A model generated the notes under the pieces. It ran no database searches, had not been told where the DNA came from, and saw nothing but the letters and a program-made list of their open reading frames with translations. Shown here one piece after another: positions 7,494 to 14,625 of a stretch of DNA of 42,899 bases; the stretch's first letter is position 1; every line of letters starts with the position of its first letter. Position numbers and translations under genes: made by a program. The DNA comes from a virus. The stretch covers positions 1 to 42,899 of IMG/VR virus record IMGVR_UViG_3300003323_000237; one strand, written 5' to 3'.

Positions 7494-7774
7494 AAATACC
7501 ACTCTTAATAATTTTAGCCGCCCTACTATTTGTCGCGATAAAATTTACAATTAAAAAATTTTTCGCCCGCGTTAAAGAAACAGATAAAACATTAGCAGAC
7601 TACGCGCCAATGAAAATCACCTTTAAAAGGAAAAGACAGTTGAAGGATTTACTTTATGAAGAGGACAATCCGGAAACTACTAAATTGTTCATTTGGGTAT
7701 TAATCGGATCAGCTATGACCGCGATTGGGATTATTTGTTTTTATTACCATTTTGTAAAGGGGTTAATACTATGA
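7490..7774 (+). CDS. Two-pass small membrane protein (94 aa)
   Basis: Hydrophobic segments at residues 4-18 (PLLIILAALLFVAIK) and about 68-88 (FIWVLIGSAMTAIGIICFYY) flank a basic cytoplasmic-type loop (KKFFARVK, FKRKRQLK). No family recognised. It overlaps both neighbours by ATGA junctions, so it belongs to the same translation-coupled string. Confidence 0.65.
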   Translation: MKIPLLIILAALLFVAIKFTIKKFFARVKETDKTLADYAPMKITFKRKRQLKDLLYEEDNPETTKLFIWVLIGSAMTAIGIICFYYHFVKGLIL

Positions 7775-8025
7775 TAGAGTATAGTTTAGAATATGCCATT
7801 CAAACGGTATTAGATCGTAATAATAACGTATCAATATCTAATGCAGAAGAAGGTAAGATAAGAATAACAGTACGGGATAGAGAACTGCATATAGCATCTC
7901 AAGAAAATTGCTGCCCAGATATAGTTCCCTTAACAATCTTGCGCAGGAATAGCGAAGTTCAACGATTAAAAATAATTGCAAATGCCGAAGCTCAAAGACT
8001 TACCCATAACCCAACAAAAGAATAA
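7771..8025 (+). CDS. Hypothetical protein (84 aa)
   Basis: ATG overlaps the previous stop (ATGA). The sequence has a beta-rich middle (NNVSISNAEEGKIRITVRDRELHIAS), a CC pair (residues 51-52) and a helical C-terminus. No family recognised. An upstream in-frame start (7693) would overlap the preceding gene heavily and is rejected. Confidence 0.55.
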   Translation: MIEYSLEYAIQTVLDRNNNVSISNAEEGKIRITVRDRELHIASQENCCPDIVPLTILRRNSEVQRLKIIANAEAQRLTHNPTKE

Positions 8026-8194
8026 GCCGTTTTTTGACAATGGAAAAGTTCAATTTTTTACTGAACGTGAAAAGAATCATATTACCGGATGGAAAATTGT
8101 TAATCAAGGTAAAGAAATAAAATTTCCGGTCGGCAAAGGCACATTGTTAGAAGCGTTTACTAAATTTGAAAATTATATTGGCAAAAACTTTTAA
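7982..8194 (+). CDS. Hypothetical protein (70 aa)
   Basis: The ATG at 7982 lies within the previous gene (44-base overlap). The product reads as beta strands followed by a helix: 'HITGWKIVNQGKEIKFPVGKGTLLEAFTKFENYIG'. No family recognised. Its stop is embedded in the CTTTTAAA leader of the next gene. Confidence 0.5.
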   Translation: MPKLKDLPITQQKNKPFFDNGKVQFFTEREKNHITGWKIVNQGKEIKFPVGKGTLLEAFTKFENYIGKNF

Positions 8195-8197
8195 ACT

Positions 8198-8569
8198 ATG
8201 TATGTAAAACTTATTATGAGTGACAAATTATATAAATGCTCTTCATGTGGAGCCGAATACACACAAAGAGCGTGGGAGAACAAGCCTTATGGATGCTGTA
8301 TGTGCAACAATGTTGAATATGTCCTTGTTCCATACGAAAAAGGTAAAATGACAAAAGACCTTGTAAACAATCCTGCCCACTATACCTACGGCAAAATAGA
8401 AGTCATTGATTTCATAGAGGATAAAAAATTAAATTTTCATCGCGGCAACTGTGTTAAGTATATAACAAGGGCTGGAAAGAAAGATCCTAACAAGGAAATA
8501 GAAGATTTAAAAAAGGCTGAATGGTATTTAAAACGTGAAATAGAGCGTCTTGAAAAAGCTATTGAATAA
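8198..8569 (+). CDS. DUF3310 protein with N-terminal zinc ribbon (123 aa)
   Basis: Residues about 14-37 contain two CxxC pairs (CSSC, CCMC), a probable zinc ribbon. Residues about 55-117 carry the DUF3310 signature: 'NNPAHYTYGKIEVIDFIED', 'HRGNCVKYITRAGKKD', 'EDLKKAEWYLKREIE'. DUF3310 proteins are common in phage replication regions and are sometimes called nucleotide kinases, but that activity is not shown by any motif here. Two Met codons (8198, 8216) are possible starts; the first follows the AACTTTTAAA leader. Confidence 0.88.
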   Translation: MYVKLIMSDKLYKCSSCGAEYTQRAWENKPYGCCMCNNVEYVLVPYEKGKMTKDLVNNPAHYTYGKIEVIDFIEDKKLNFHRGNCVKYITRAGKKDPNKEIEDLKKAEWYLKREIERLEKAIE

Positions 8570-8594
8570 AATAATTATCAACAACCAAATTGCA

Positions 8595-8747
8595 ATGTTC
8601 TATGTGACCAATAATAAAATTTATTGGTTGCGTAGGCATTGGCGATTTATAAGGCACAGTGAAATGTTAGAAGATAAAGTACTTGTTGGGCCGAATGATT
8701 TGAAATTGAAAAAAGGATTTAACTACTTCTATGAAGTTATAAAATGA
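8595..8747 (+). CDS. Small basic protein (50 aa)
   Basis: Starts MFYVTNNKIYWLRRHWRFIRHSEMLEDK; strongly basic and aromatic N-terminal half. Upstream in-frame TTG codons (8550, 8562) overlap the previous gene and are possible but less likely. The stop overlaps the next ATG (ATGA). No family recognised. Confidence 0.5.
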   Translation: MFYVTNNKIYWLRRHWRFIRHSEMLEDKVLVGPNDLKLKKGFNYFYEVIK

Positions 8748-9100
8748 AAACACTAAGACAAAGACTACCCAACATTGTAAAAACTACTTTATCTATAAGC
8801 GATGGTTGGCTTGTAGGCAGTGCAGCTGAACAACTACTTTTCCATTCAGAAAAACCTCCAAGGGATTACGATATAATAGTACCTTTTAATAATTGGCAGA
8901 AAACTATACTAAGTCTTAGAACCTTCCCTCACGCATTAAACTCTTTTGGGGGAATGAAATTTAAAAGTGATTTCAACTCTTCAGAAACAGTTGAAATAGA
9001 TTTGTGGCCACAAGAACTTTCAAACTTTTTAAACAATGCCCACAAATTTACATATATCTACAATATTAACTCAGGCATACTTCTTAAAAACGGTCTATGA
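8744..9100 (+). CDS. Orphan nucleotidyltransferase-fold protein (118 aa)
   Basis: Carries the pol-beta-type nucleotidyltransferase signature: 'GWLVGSAAEQ' (GS at residues 25-26), 'RDYDIIVP' with D41 and D43 in the metal-binding DxD arrangement, and a third acidic residue D86 in 'VEIDLWP'. Such minimal proteins transfer nucleotides to proteins, RNA or small molecules; the substrate cannot be read from the sequence. No HEPN/antitoxin-like partner gene sits beside it, so a MNT/HEPN toxin-antitoxin pair is unlikely. ATGA overlaps couple it to the genes on both sides, including the primase-helicase. Confidence 0.7.
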   Translation: MKTLRQRLPNIVKTTLSISDGWLVGSAAEQLLFHSEKPPRDYDIIVPFNNWQKTILSLRTFPHALNSFGGMKFKSDFNSSETVEIDLWPQELSNFLNNAHKFTYIYNINSGILLKNGL

Positions 9101-11544
9101 CAACTCCAAAACTATCCATGTTCAAAAACTCCTTTTCGAAGGAGCCATTTAAAAATATTGCCCTTGAAGAATTCTTAAATCTTATAAAATTTCAATGGAA
9201 GGATCAAGTTGAAAAAGTTCGCAGCACCCAAAACAAAAAACTAAAAGGTAATTTACCTGCTATTACAATTTCAGCACAGTTAAAAAATCGCGATGAAAAA
9301 ATTCCACTGGAAAAAAAATTAGTCGCGCATTCCGGTTATATATGCATTGATATAGATAGCAAGGATAACCCGCGTATGTCTACCAGTCATATAATCGATC
9401 ATGAGTGTGTTGCGCAATTTGTTTCGTGTCGCGGCGAAGGCCTTAAAATTATATATCGGTGTAAGCCTGTTAAAACAATAGCGGAACATTGGCGAATTTA
9501 TGATGCGGTTGAGGAAAGATTGAAAAATAAGAAGTTGGTAATTAAAATTGACAGTATTGTTAAAAGTATTACAACGCTCCAATATGTCACATACGATCCT
9601 GAGCCTTATATAAATTTAAAAAGTAAGTTAATTGTAAAACCACTTCCCCCAATCAAACTGAAGAAAAAGGTAAACGCAAAAGTTGACCTGAGTAAAGAAT
9701 TATCAATATTAAATACTTATATTGAAGAACTTGGCAAGAAAGATGTAACCAGTGAATACGAAGATTGGAATTCAATAGCCTTCGGGTTAACTTATTCGCT
9801 TGGTGAAGCGGGCCGAGAAATTTTTCACAAGTTGTCATGTAATTACAAAGGCTATTCTAAAATTGAAACGGATGAAAAATACGATAGCCATTTACAAAGG
9901 GACACTTCAAACATTGATCGTCCTGTAACCCTAGCTACTGTATACGATATACTTTCAAGTCATGTAAAAAGTCCTAAAGTTAAAGCCTTACAAAAACAAA
10001 AGGGTATTGCAATTGGTACGAGCGAAGGAACCGAATGTCCTGACTTAGTAGGCATGGTGCAATTTAAGTTGTTTTTATTTAAGAAATTAATTGATAAAGA
10101 AACCCACGCAATTAAAGCGTTGACTCCCCACTCAGTTAACCCGATTGCCTTCGGTCAATTACTAATGAGTAAAAATATTTTCCGCTATGAGAACACTTTT
10201 GTTAGAATAGCGGATAACATCGTGGAAAAAGTGGATACCCATACTATACTGTGGGAAATAAACGAACATGTGAAAGAACAAGGCGATTATGAATTTACTT
10301 ACAAAGGTGAATTATTTCATTATACTTGGGAAGACATGCTTTATGTTTGGAAAATTGCCAAAGCAAACTCTTCTATCGCCAATTCAATTTACAGCGAGGT
10401 CGCATTTTGGAAGCCAAATTTATTAAGGGATGAAATTGCTACTAGTTTTATTCCTTATCAGAATGGGGTGGTTAAGGTTACCAGCAAAAAAATTGAAATG
10501 GTTCCTTACAAGGAATTAAAATTTCAAATTTGGAAGGAGCGCATCATTCAACGCGATTTCACCTACACGCCAAAAATTGGAATGTTTGAAAATTTCTTCG
10601 CCAATGTTATAGGCCGGGGCAAAAATTTTAAATCGCAAATTTTAAGCGCGGAGTACAAACGTGGGCTATGGTATTTCGGCTACATGCTGCAAGGTACAAA
10701 AGACCCCGCCACGGCGCGCGCATGGATGTTATATGATATTAACGTGGGGAACAACGGACGTAGTGGTAAATCGATTATAGGTCAAGCCCTAGGCAAAATA
10801 AGGCATGTCACGTTAATAGACGGAAAGCAGGTTGATTTTCGTAATAGATTTTGGTTGCAAACTATACAGCCCTGGACAGATATTATATTTATTGATGACC
10901 CAAAGGCAAACACCTCTATTCTACCTATGTTTAATATGATTACAGGCACGGTAACAGCGGATAGAAAAGGGCTTATCCCTTTAGAGATACAAGCTAAATT
11001 TTTATTTGCTTCTAACTGGATAATGGAAAGTAGTGGATCTAGTGAAAGCGATAGACAGTTTATAAGTCAACTGTCCGACTATTATACTAACTACGCGAAA
11101 AAGCACGCCGACACGATAACCCCTATTGTGCATGCGCACGGTAAGCGGTTCTTTACAGAATGGGATGAGCAAGATTGGAGTAAGTTTGATTCGTTTTGTG
11201 TACGAGCCCTGCAATTTCACTTTAGCAGTGAAGTACCTAACAATACTATTATAGGGGACAGTCGCATCATACAATTTAAACAAAAGCATGGGGAAGAGTG
11301 TTATGAGGAACTTAATAACTTGTTCAAAACAAAAGCCGATATTAAGAATAGACACATTCAAAGGGATAGTCTTATTAATTATATACGTGATCGCGACAAC
11401 CAGACAAGCGCGAAAGAAGCGGGTACTATTGCGAGGGCCTTTTTGAAGGCGTTGGGGCTGGGAGATGTTAAAGTTTCGACGGTGTACATGCCTAACGGAA
11501 TGGTCATCAATGTATATAAATGGGAGAAAAATGAACAAAGGTAA
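9097..11544 (+). CDS. Primase-helicase: BT4734-like N-domain, PriCT-2-like linker, SF3-type ATPase (815 aa)
   Basis: Replication initiator/primase-helicase. Residues about 30-180 resemble the BT4734/VirE-N domain (archaeo-eukaryotic primase-like), with D85 and D87 in 'YICIDIDS'. Residues about 200-285 fit PriCT-2 ('YEDWNSIAFGLTYSLGEAGREIFHKLS'). The C-terminal ATPase has Walker A GNNGRSGKS at 551-559, Walker B 'IIFIDDP' with D600-D601, and a sensor-like 'FLFASNW', as in D5/SF3 phage helicases. It presumably primes and unwinds DNA at the origin for the family A polymerase. The AT-rich repeat block lies immediately downstream. Confidence 0.92.
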   Translation: MTTPKLSMFKNSFSKEPFKNIALEEFLNLIKFQWKDQVEKVRSTQNKKLKGNLPAITISAQLKNRDEKIPLEKKLVAHSGYICIDIDSKDNPRMSTSHIIDHECVAQFVSCRGEGLKIIYRCKPVKTIAEHWRIYDAVEERLKNKKLVIKIDSIVKSITTLQYVTYDPEPYINLKSKLIVKPLPPIKLKKKVNAKVDLSKELSILNTYIEELGKKDVTSEYEDWNSIAFGLTYSLGEAGREIFHKLSCNYKGYSKIETDEKYDSHLQRDTSNIDRPVTLATVYDILSSHVKSPKVKALQKQKGIAIGTSEGTECPDLVGMVQFKLFLFKKLIDKETHAIKALTPHSVNPIAFGQLLMSKNIFRYENTFVRIADNIVEKVDTHTILWEINEHVKEQGDYEFTYKGELFHYTWEDMLYVWKIAKANSSIANSIYSEVAFWKPNLLRDEIATSFIPYQNGVVKVTSKKIEMVPYKELKFQIWKERIIQRDFTYTPKIGMFENFFANVIGRGKNFKSQILSAEYKRGLWYFGYMLQGTKDPATARAWMLYDINVGNNGRSGKSIIGQALGKIRHVTLIDGKQVDFRNRFWLQTIQPWTDIIFIDDPKANTSILPMFNMITGTVTADRKGLIPLEIQAKFLFASNWIMESSGSSESDRQFISQLSDYYTNYAKKHADTITPIVHAHGKRFFTEWDEQDWSKFDSFCVRALQFHFSSEVPNNTIIGDSRIIQFKQKHGEECYEELNNLFKTKADIKNRHIQRDSLINYIRDRDNQTSAKEAGTIARAFLKALGLGDVKVSTVYMPNGMVINVYKWEKNEQR

Positions 11545-11794
11545 AGCAAAAACCCGATCAGGAATAATTTATTATCCAGGCTTTTTTAGCAGTTTTTTAG
11601 GGGCCGAAAATAAAAAGTTAGAAGTCTACCCATTCACTAGAGTTATAACAGGGGCCAAAAACTTCGCGCAACGTAGGTCTATAAGTTGCCTATTTTTGGA
11701 AATAATAGGCCAAATTTCGCAAAAAACGGTATATTTCTATATTTCTATTTTTCTTTTCCCGCCGAGATATGAAAATTTTAAATTTAAAAAATAA
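11531..11794 (+). CDS. Doubtful small ORF running into the repeat region (87 aa)
   Basis: ATG overlaps the primase-helicase gene by 14 bases. The first 55 residues could be a small basic protein (MNKGKAKTRSGIIYYPG...), but the last 30 are simply the translation of the AT-rich repeat block (YFYISIFLF...KFKK). No family recognised. It may be a real short gene truncated by the repeats, or a chance frame. Confidence 0.3.
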   Translation: MNKGKAKTRSGIIYYPGFFSSFLGAENKKLEVYPFTRVITGAKNFAQRRSISCLFLEIIGQISQKTVYFYISIFLFPPRYENFKFKK

Positions 11795-11844
11795 AATTTC
11801 TATATAGAACCTGGGATAGGGAAAATGGAAATATAGAAATATAC
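11729..11844. repeat. AT-rich inverted and direct repeats; candidate replication origin
   Basis: A perfect 17-bp inverted repeat pairs 11729-11745 (GTATATTTCTATATTTC) with 11828-11844, with a further TTTTCCC/GGGAAAA match inward (11754-11760 / 11819-11825). ATTTCTAT occurs at 11733, 11741 and 11796, and its complement at 11833. GAAATAT occurs directly repeated at 11828 and 11836. The surrounding sequence to 11897 is very AT-rich and holds no convincing gene. Position between the primase-helicase and ParB-like genes suits an origin or partition-like binding site; this is inference. Confidence 0.6.
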
Positions 11845-11897
11845 GGCACTCAAAAAAATAATAAATTATTATAACATATTTTAAATCTTTAGAAGAC

Positions 11898-12518
11898 ATG
11901 GCAAAAATTTCGTGGAAACCAGTTTTAGTAGAAGTTAAAAAGATCAAAGCAACTCCTAACAACTATAAAATTAAAACCGATCTTGGAAAGGCGCGATTAA
12001 ATGAATCGCTTTCAAAATTTGGATTGGCTGGTACGGTAGTTGTTAATACAGACCTTGTTCTTATAGATGGCAACAGTCGTTTGGTAGAAGAGAAAGAAAA
12101 AGGGAGTAAGAAAATTTGGTGTTCTATGCCGAATAGAAAACTGACCCCTAAAGAGTTTAAAGAAATGTCGGCCATGTTTGATTTTGCAAAAGCTGGAGAA
12201 GTGGACACTGAACGTATTACTAAAGAACTTGGAACAAGTAAAGACTTTTTTGAAGCGTGGGGATTGGATATGCCAGTTGAATTAAAAGGCAGGTTGGAAA
12301 AGTTAGGGGCAAATCAAAAAATCGAAAGAGTCATAAGCAATAAAATAGTAGAAGAAAAGCCGGTTATTTTAAAAGAGGAAGAATTTTTGATAAACCTTTT
12401 TTATAATCAAAAGGAAGAAGCTCTCTTCCGAAAGTTAGAAGAGAAAGCTGCTAAAAAATTAAAAAGTAAATCGACAAGTGAAACAGTTTTCAAAGTTTTA
12501 AAAGCGTTTACGAAATGA
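11898..12518 (+). CDS. ParB/Sulfiredoxin-fold domain protein (206 aa)
   Basis: Residues about 9-65 show the ParB N-terminal (ParB/Srx) pattern: 'VEVKKIKATPNNYK', 'LNESLSKFGLAGTVVVNTDLVLIDGNSRLVEE' with IDGNSR at 56-61. The C-terminal two thirds are helical and charged, without a recognised DNA-binding domain. Phage ParB-like proteins often accompany DNA methyltransferases, as here, where the stop overlaps the methylase start (ATGA). Possible roles are a nuclease/CTPase-like DNA-modifying partner or specificity factor. The repeat block just upstream is a candidate binding site. Confidence 0.85.
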   Translation: MAKISWKPVLVEVKKIKATPNNYKIKTDLGKARLNESLSKFGLAGTVVVNTDLVLIDGNSRLVEEKEKGSKKIWCSMPNRKLTPKEFKEMSAMFDFAKAGEVDTERITKELGTSKDFFEAWGLDMPVELKGRLEKLGANQKIERVISNKIVEEKPVILKEEEFLINLFYNQKEEALFRKLEEKAAKKLKSKSTSETVFKVLKAFTK

Positions 12519-13237
12519 GGTACATGGGATCTAAAAGAAGGATAGCCAAAGAAATCCTTCCTATAATTTTAAAAGGTAGAAGGAAAGGGCAGACTTTTGT
12601 AGAACCCTTCTGTGGTGGTTGTAATATTACTGAGCTTGTAGAAGGCCCCCGAATAGCAAACGACATACACGTTGAACTTATAGCTATGTACAAGGCTTTA
12701 CAAAGCGGTTGGTTGCCCCCTAAAAGGATAACCGAAGAGGAGTATAAAAGGATAATGAAAGGTTGTGACGCACCTTTAAAGGGGTATGCCGGGTTTACTC
12801 ATTCGTTTGGAGGGAGGTATGGGTCTACATATAGGCGTAATGAGGCCCCAAAAATGGGCAGCAGTATTAAGGGTTTGTATAAAAATATCGACTACGTGGG
12901 AAATCAAGCGTATCAGATGGTAGTGGGGCAGGCCGCCGCGTTAAAAAATGTTCGATTTGTTTGTGGTCAGTACTATGAATTAACTTTGCCTTTAAATAGT
13001 ATTATATATTTTGACCCTCCGTACGAAAACACATATACTTATGAAGTTGCAAAATTCCCTCACCGTAATTTTTGGGAGTATGTCAGAAGTTGTAAAGAAG
13101 ATGGGCATACGGTATTTGTCAGTGAGTATAACGCACCAAAAGATTTTAAATGCGTCTGGCAAAAAGAGATTAAAACACATCTTAACTCTCATCGGGGGAA
13201 TGCGTTTAAAGTTGTGGAAAAATTGTTTACTTTATAA
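12515..13237 (+). CDS. D12-class (Dam-like) DNA N6-adenine methyltransferase (240 aa)
   Basis: S-adenosylmethionine-dependent adenine methylase. Visible motifs: N-terminal 'RYMGSKRRI' (residues 2-10) typical of the D12 class, motif I 'FVEPFCGG' (28-35), and catalytic motif IV 'DPPY' (167-170). Length is close to the Dam family. No restriction endonuclease is adjacent, so it is an orphan phage methylase, probably modifying phage DNA against host restriction or marking an origin; target sequence not determinable. Translationally coupled to the ParB-like gene. Confidence 0.93.
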   Translation: MRYMGSKRRIAKEILPIILKGRRKGQTFVEPFCGGCNITELVEGPRIANDIHVELIAMYKALQSGWLPPKRITEEEYKRIMKGCDAPLKGYAGFTHSFGGRYGSTYRRNEAPKMGSSIKGLYKNIDYVGNQAYQMVVGQAAALKNVRFVCGQYYELTLPLNSIIYFDPPYENTYTYEVAKFPHRNFWEYVRSCKEDGHTVFVSEYNAPKDFKCVWQKEIKTHLNSHRGNAFKVVEKLFTL

Positions 13238-13249
13238 AACTAAAATGGT

Positions 13250-13576
13250 TTGAAAATAGTTTACATCGCTCATCCAGTAGCAGGCCATGTTACAATGAAT
13301 GTTAATAAAATAATTACCATTGTTAGAGAGATTAATCTACAGTATAATAACGTGGTTCCTATGGTTTGTTACTTAGCGGATATACAGGCTTTGAATGATG
13401 CTGATCCAAGTGAGAGGAAAAGGGGGATTGAAAATAATACCGCGATTATAAAATCAGGGATTATTGATGAGTTATGGATGTTTGGCGAATGGTGGAATTC
13501 GAAAGGATGTTTAGCGGAAATAGAACTAGCATCTTCTTTATCTATTCCTGTAGTTTATAAGACACAAAAACCTTAG
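13250..13576 (+). CDS. DUF4406/nucleoside deoxyribosyltransferase-like protein (108 aa, TTG start)
   Basis: Begins 'KIVYIAHPVAG' and continues with 'NVNKIITIVREI', 'DADPSERKRGIENNTAII', 'DELWMFGEWWNSKGCLAEIELA'. This is the pattern of DUF4406 and related nucleoside 2-deoxyribosyltransferase-like proteins of phages, probably acting on nucleosides or nucleotide derivatives. The only suitable start is TTG 13250; a nearby ATG (13244) is out of frame and stops at once. It may belong to DNA-precursor metabolism; catalytic activity is not certain. Confidence 0.8.
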   Translation: MKIVYIAHPVAGHVTMNVNKIITIVREINLQYNNVVPMVCYLADIQALNDADPSERKRGIENNTAIIKSGIIDELWMFGEWWNSKGCLAEIELASSLSIPVVYKTQKP

Positions 13577-13588
13577 ATAATAATTTAC

Positions 13589-13596
13589 TATCTTTG
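13589..13596 (+). promoter_or_regulatory. Possible -7 element (TATCTTTG) directly before TerS
   Basis: Exact match to TAnnTTTG, but no TTG lies 19 bases upstream. The element ends four bases before the TerS ATG, so any transcript from it would be leaderless or nearly so. Weak call. Confidence 0.3.
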
Positions 13597-13600
13597 TATT

Positions 13601-14122
13601 ATGAAAAAGAAAGTTATCAAAAGAGTAGGTATAAAAGATAAAAAAAGTAGAGGCGTTGTACCAGCAGGGAGAGGTATGGGTAGTGGAGCAGGAAGAGAAT
13701 TATCAATTTCTACTCCGGAACTTATGTGGGATCTTTTTCTTCAGTATGTATTATGGACCCGTAAGGAAACTTTTCAGGTGTTTGTAGGATTTAGCAAGGG
13801 ATCAAAACAATTTGTTGCCAAGCCTCGTCCACTGATCTGGATTGGGTTTGAGGCTTGGTTAGGTAATAATGGATATACTAGCAATCTTACAAATTATGAG
13901 CGTGGACCTAATAAAGAAACTGTTGCAAACTTTAAGCCTACCATCGAAAAAATAAAAAAAACTTGTAGTGAGTATTGCATTAGCGGCGCAATGAATGGAG
14001 TGTTAAATGCAAATCTTACAGCGCGGTTAGAGGGGCTTACTGAAAAGTCAGAAGTTAAAGTTGATGATGTAAGAGAAAAGGTAAAGGAGTTGTTCCCTAA
14101 AGAATTAAATGCGGAATTATGA
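13601..14122 (+). CDS. terS: Terminase small subunit (173 aa)
   Basis: Recognises phage DNA for packaging with TerL. The N-terminus is basic and Gly-rich (KKKVIKRVGIKDKKSRGVVPAGRG). The middle 'ELMWDLFLQYVLWTR' and 'RPLIWIGFEAWLGNNGYTSNLTNYE' segments followed by 'CSEYCISGAMNGVLNANLTARLEGLTEKSEV' match GP3-type (T1/phage DNA-packaging) small terminases of Bacteroidetes phages. Position a few genes before TerL agrees. Starts at ATG directly after a TATCTTTG element. Confidence 0.88.
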   Translation: MKKKVIKRVGIKDKKSRGVVPAGRGMGSGAGRELSISTPELMWDLFLQYVLWTRKETFQVFVGFSKGSKQFVAKPRPLIWIGFEAWLGNNGYTSNLTNYERGPNKETVANFKPTIEKIKKTCSEYCISGAMNGVLNANLTARLEGLTEKSEVKVDDVREKVKELFPKELNAEL

Positions 14123-14286
14123 AATGTTCTAAAGGAAAAATATTAAATAAGAAAACGTTTAAGAATTTAGAAAGGGAAGGCATGGAGTTAGAGGTAGGCG
14201 ATAAGATTTTCAAATCCCTCATTGTGTGGGGCAGGTATTCCTACGCAAAATTTACAATCACAAGTTTTAAAGGACAAGTAATGTAA
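14119..14286 (+). CDS. Small basic protein (55 aa)
   Basis: ATGA overlap with TerS. The product starts MKCSKGKILNKKTFKNLEREGMELEVGDKIF, then beta-like 'KFTITSFKGQVM'. Strongly basic and short; no family recognised. Tight coupling inside the packaging operon supports it. Confidence 0.55.
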   Translation: MKCSKGKILNKKTFKNLEREGMELEVGDKIFKSLIVWGRYSYAKFTITSFKGQVM

Positions 14287-14291
14287 TTTTT

Positions 14292-14372
14292 ATGAACGAT
14301 ATTATATCTGTAGGCGTACTTCTTATTTTAGGAGCCGTCTTAGAATTATTAGTAAGGGAGTTTTATTGGTAA
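14292..14372 (+). CDS. Small membrane peptide (26 aa)
   Basis: MNDIISVGVLLILGAVLELLVREFYW: a single hydrophobic helix followed by a charged/aromatic end. It starts five bases after the previous stop and ends two bases before the next ATG. Placement suggests it is translated; function unknown. Confidence 0.35.
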   Translation: MNDIISVGVLLILGAVLELLVREFYW

Positions 14373-14374
14373 GG

Positions 14375-14548
14375 ATGAAAATGGAAACCAGAGAACAGGA
14401 ATTTGAAATACTAGAACTGGGGATAACTATAAATGTTGACACGATTATGAGAACACAATCTGAAAGTCCGGGGGTAGATCTCAATACATTAGATTTAGTA
14501 GTTATCCTTGCAGTTACTGCACTGGTTTGTTATTTACTAAATATTTGA
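14375..14548 (+). CDS. Small C-terminally anchored protein (57 aa)
   Basis: Acidic N-terminal part (METREQEFEILELGITINVD) and a C-terminal hydrophobic helix at about residues 41-56 (LDLVVILAVTALVCYLL). No family recognised. The 77 bases after it hold a run of nine C (14590-14598) and the leader of TerL. Confidence 0.5.
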   Translation: MKMETREQEFEILELGITINVDTIMRTQSESPGVDLNTLDLVVILAVTALVCYLLNI

Positions 14549-14625
14549 AATTACTAACTACTACGGGTGTGAGAGATTATTTTAATCCTCCCCCCCCCTT
14601 TGCGAAAAGTATTAAGAAACTTTAA

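Noticed and set aside
11002-11538. 178-aa minus-strand open frame inside the primase-helicase gene
   Set aside because: Antisense to a well-supported ATPase domain; no motif.
14590-14598. Run of nine C before TerL as a phase-variable promoter
   Set aside because: No -33/-7 boxes flank it; it may equally be an assembly-sensitive homopolymer, so no function is claimed.
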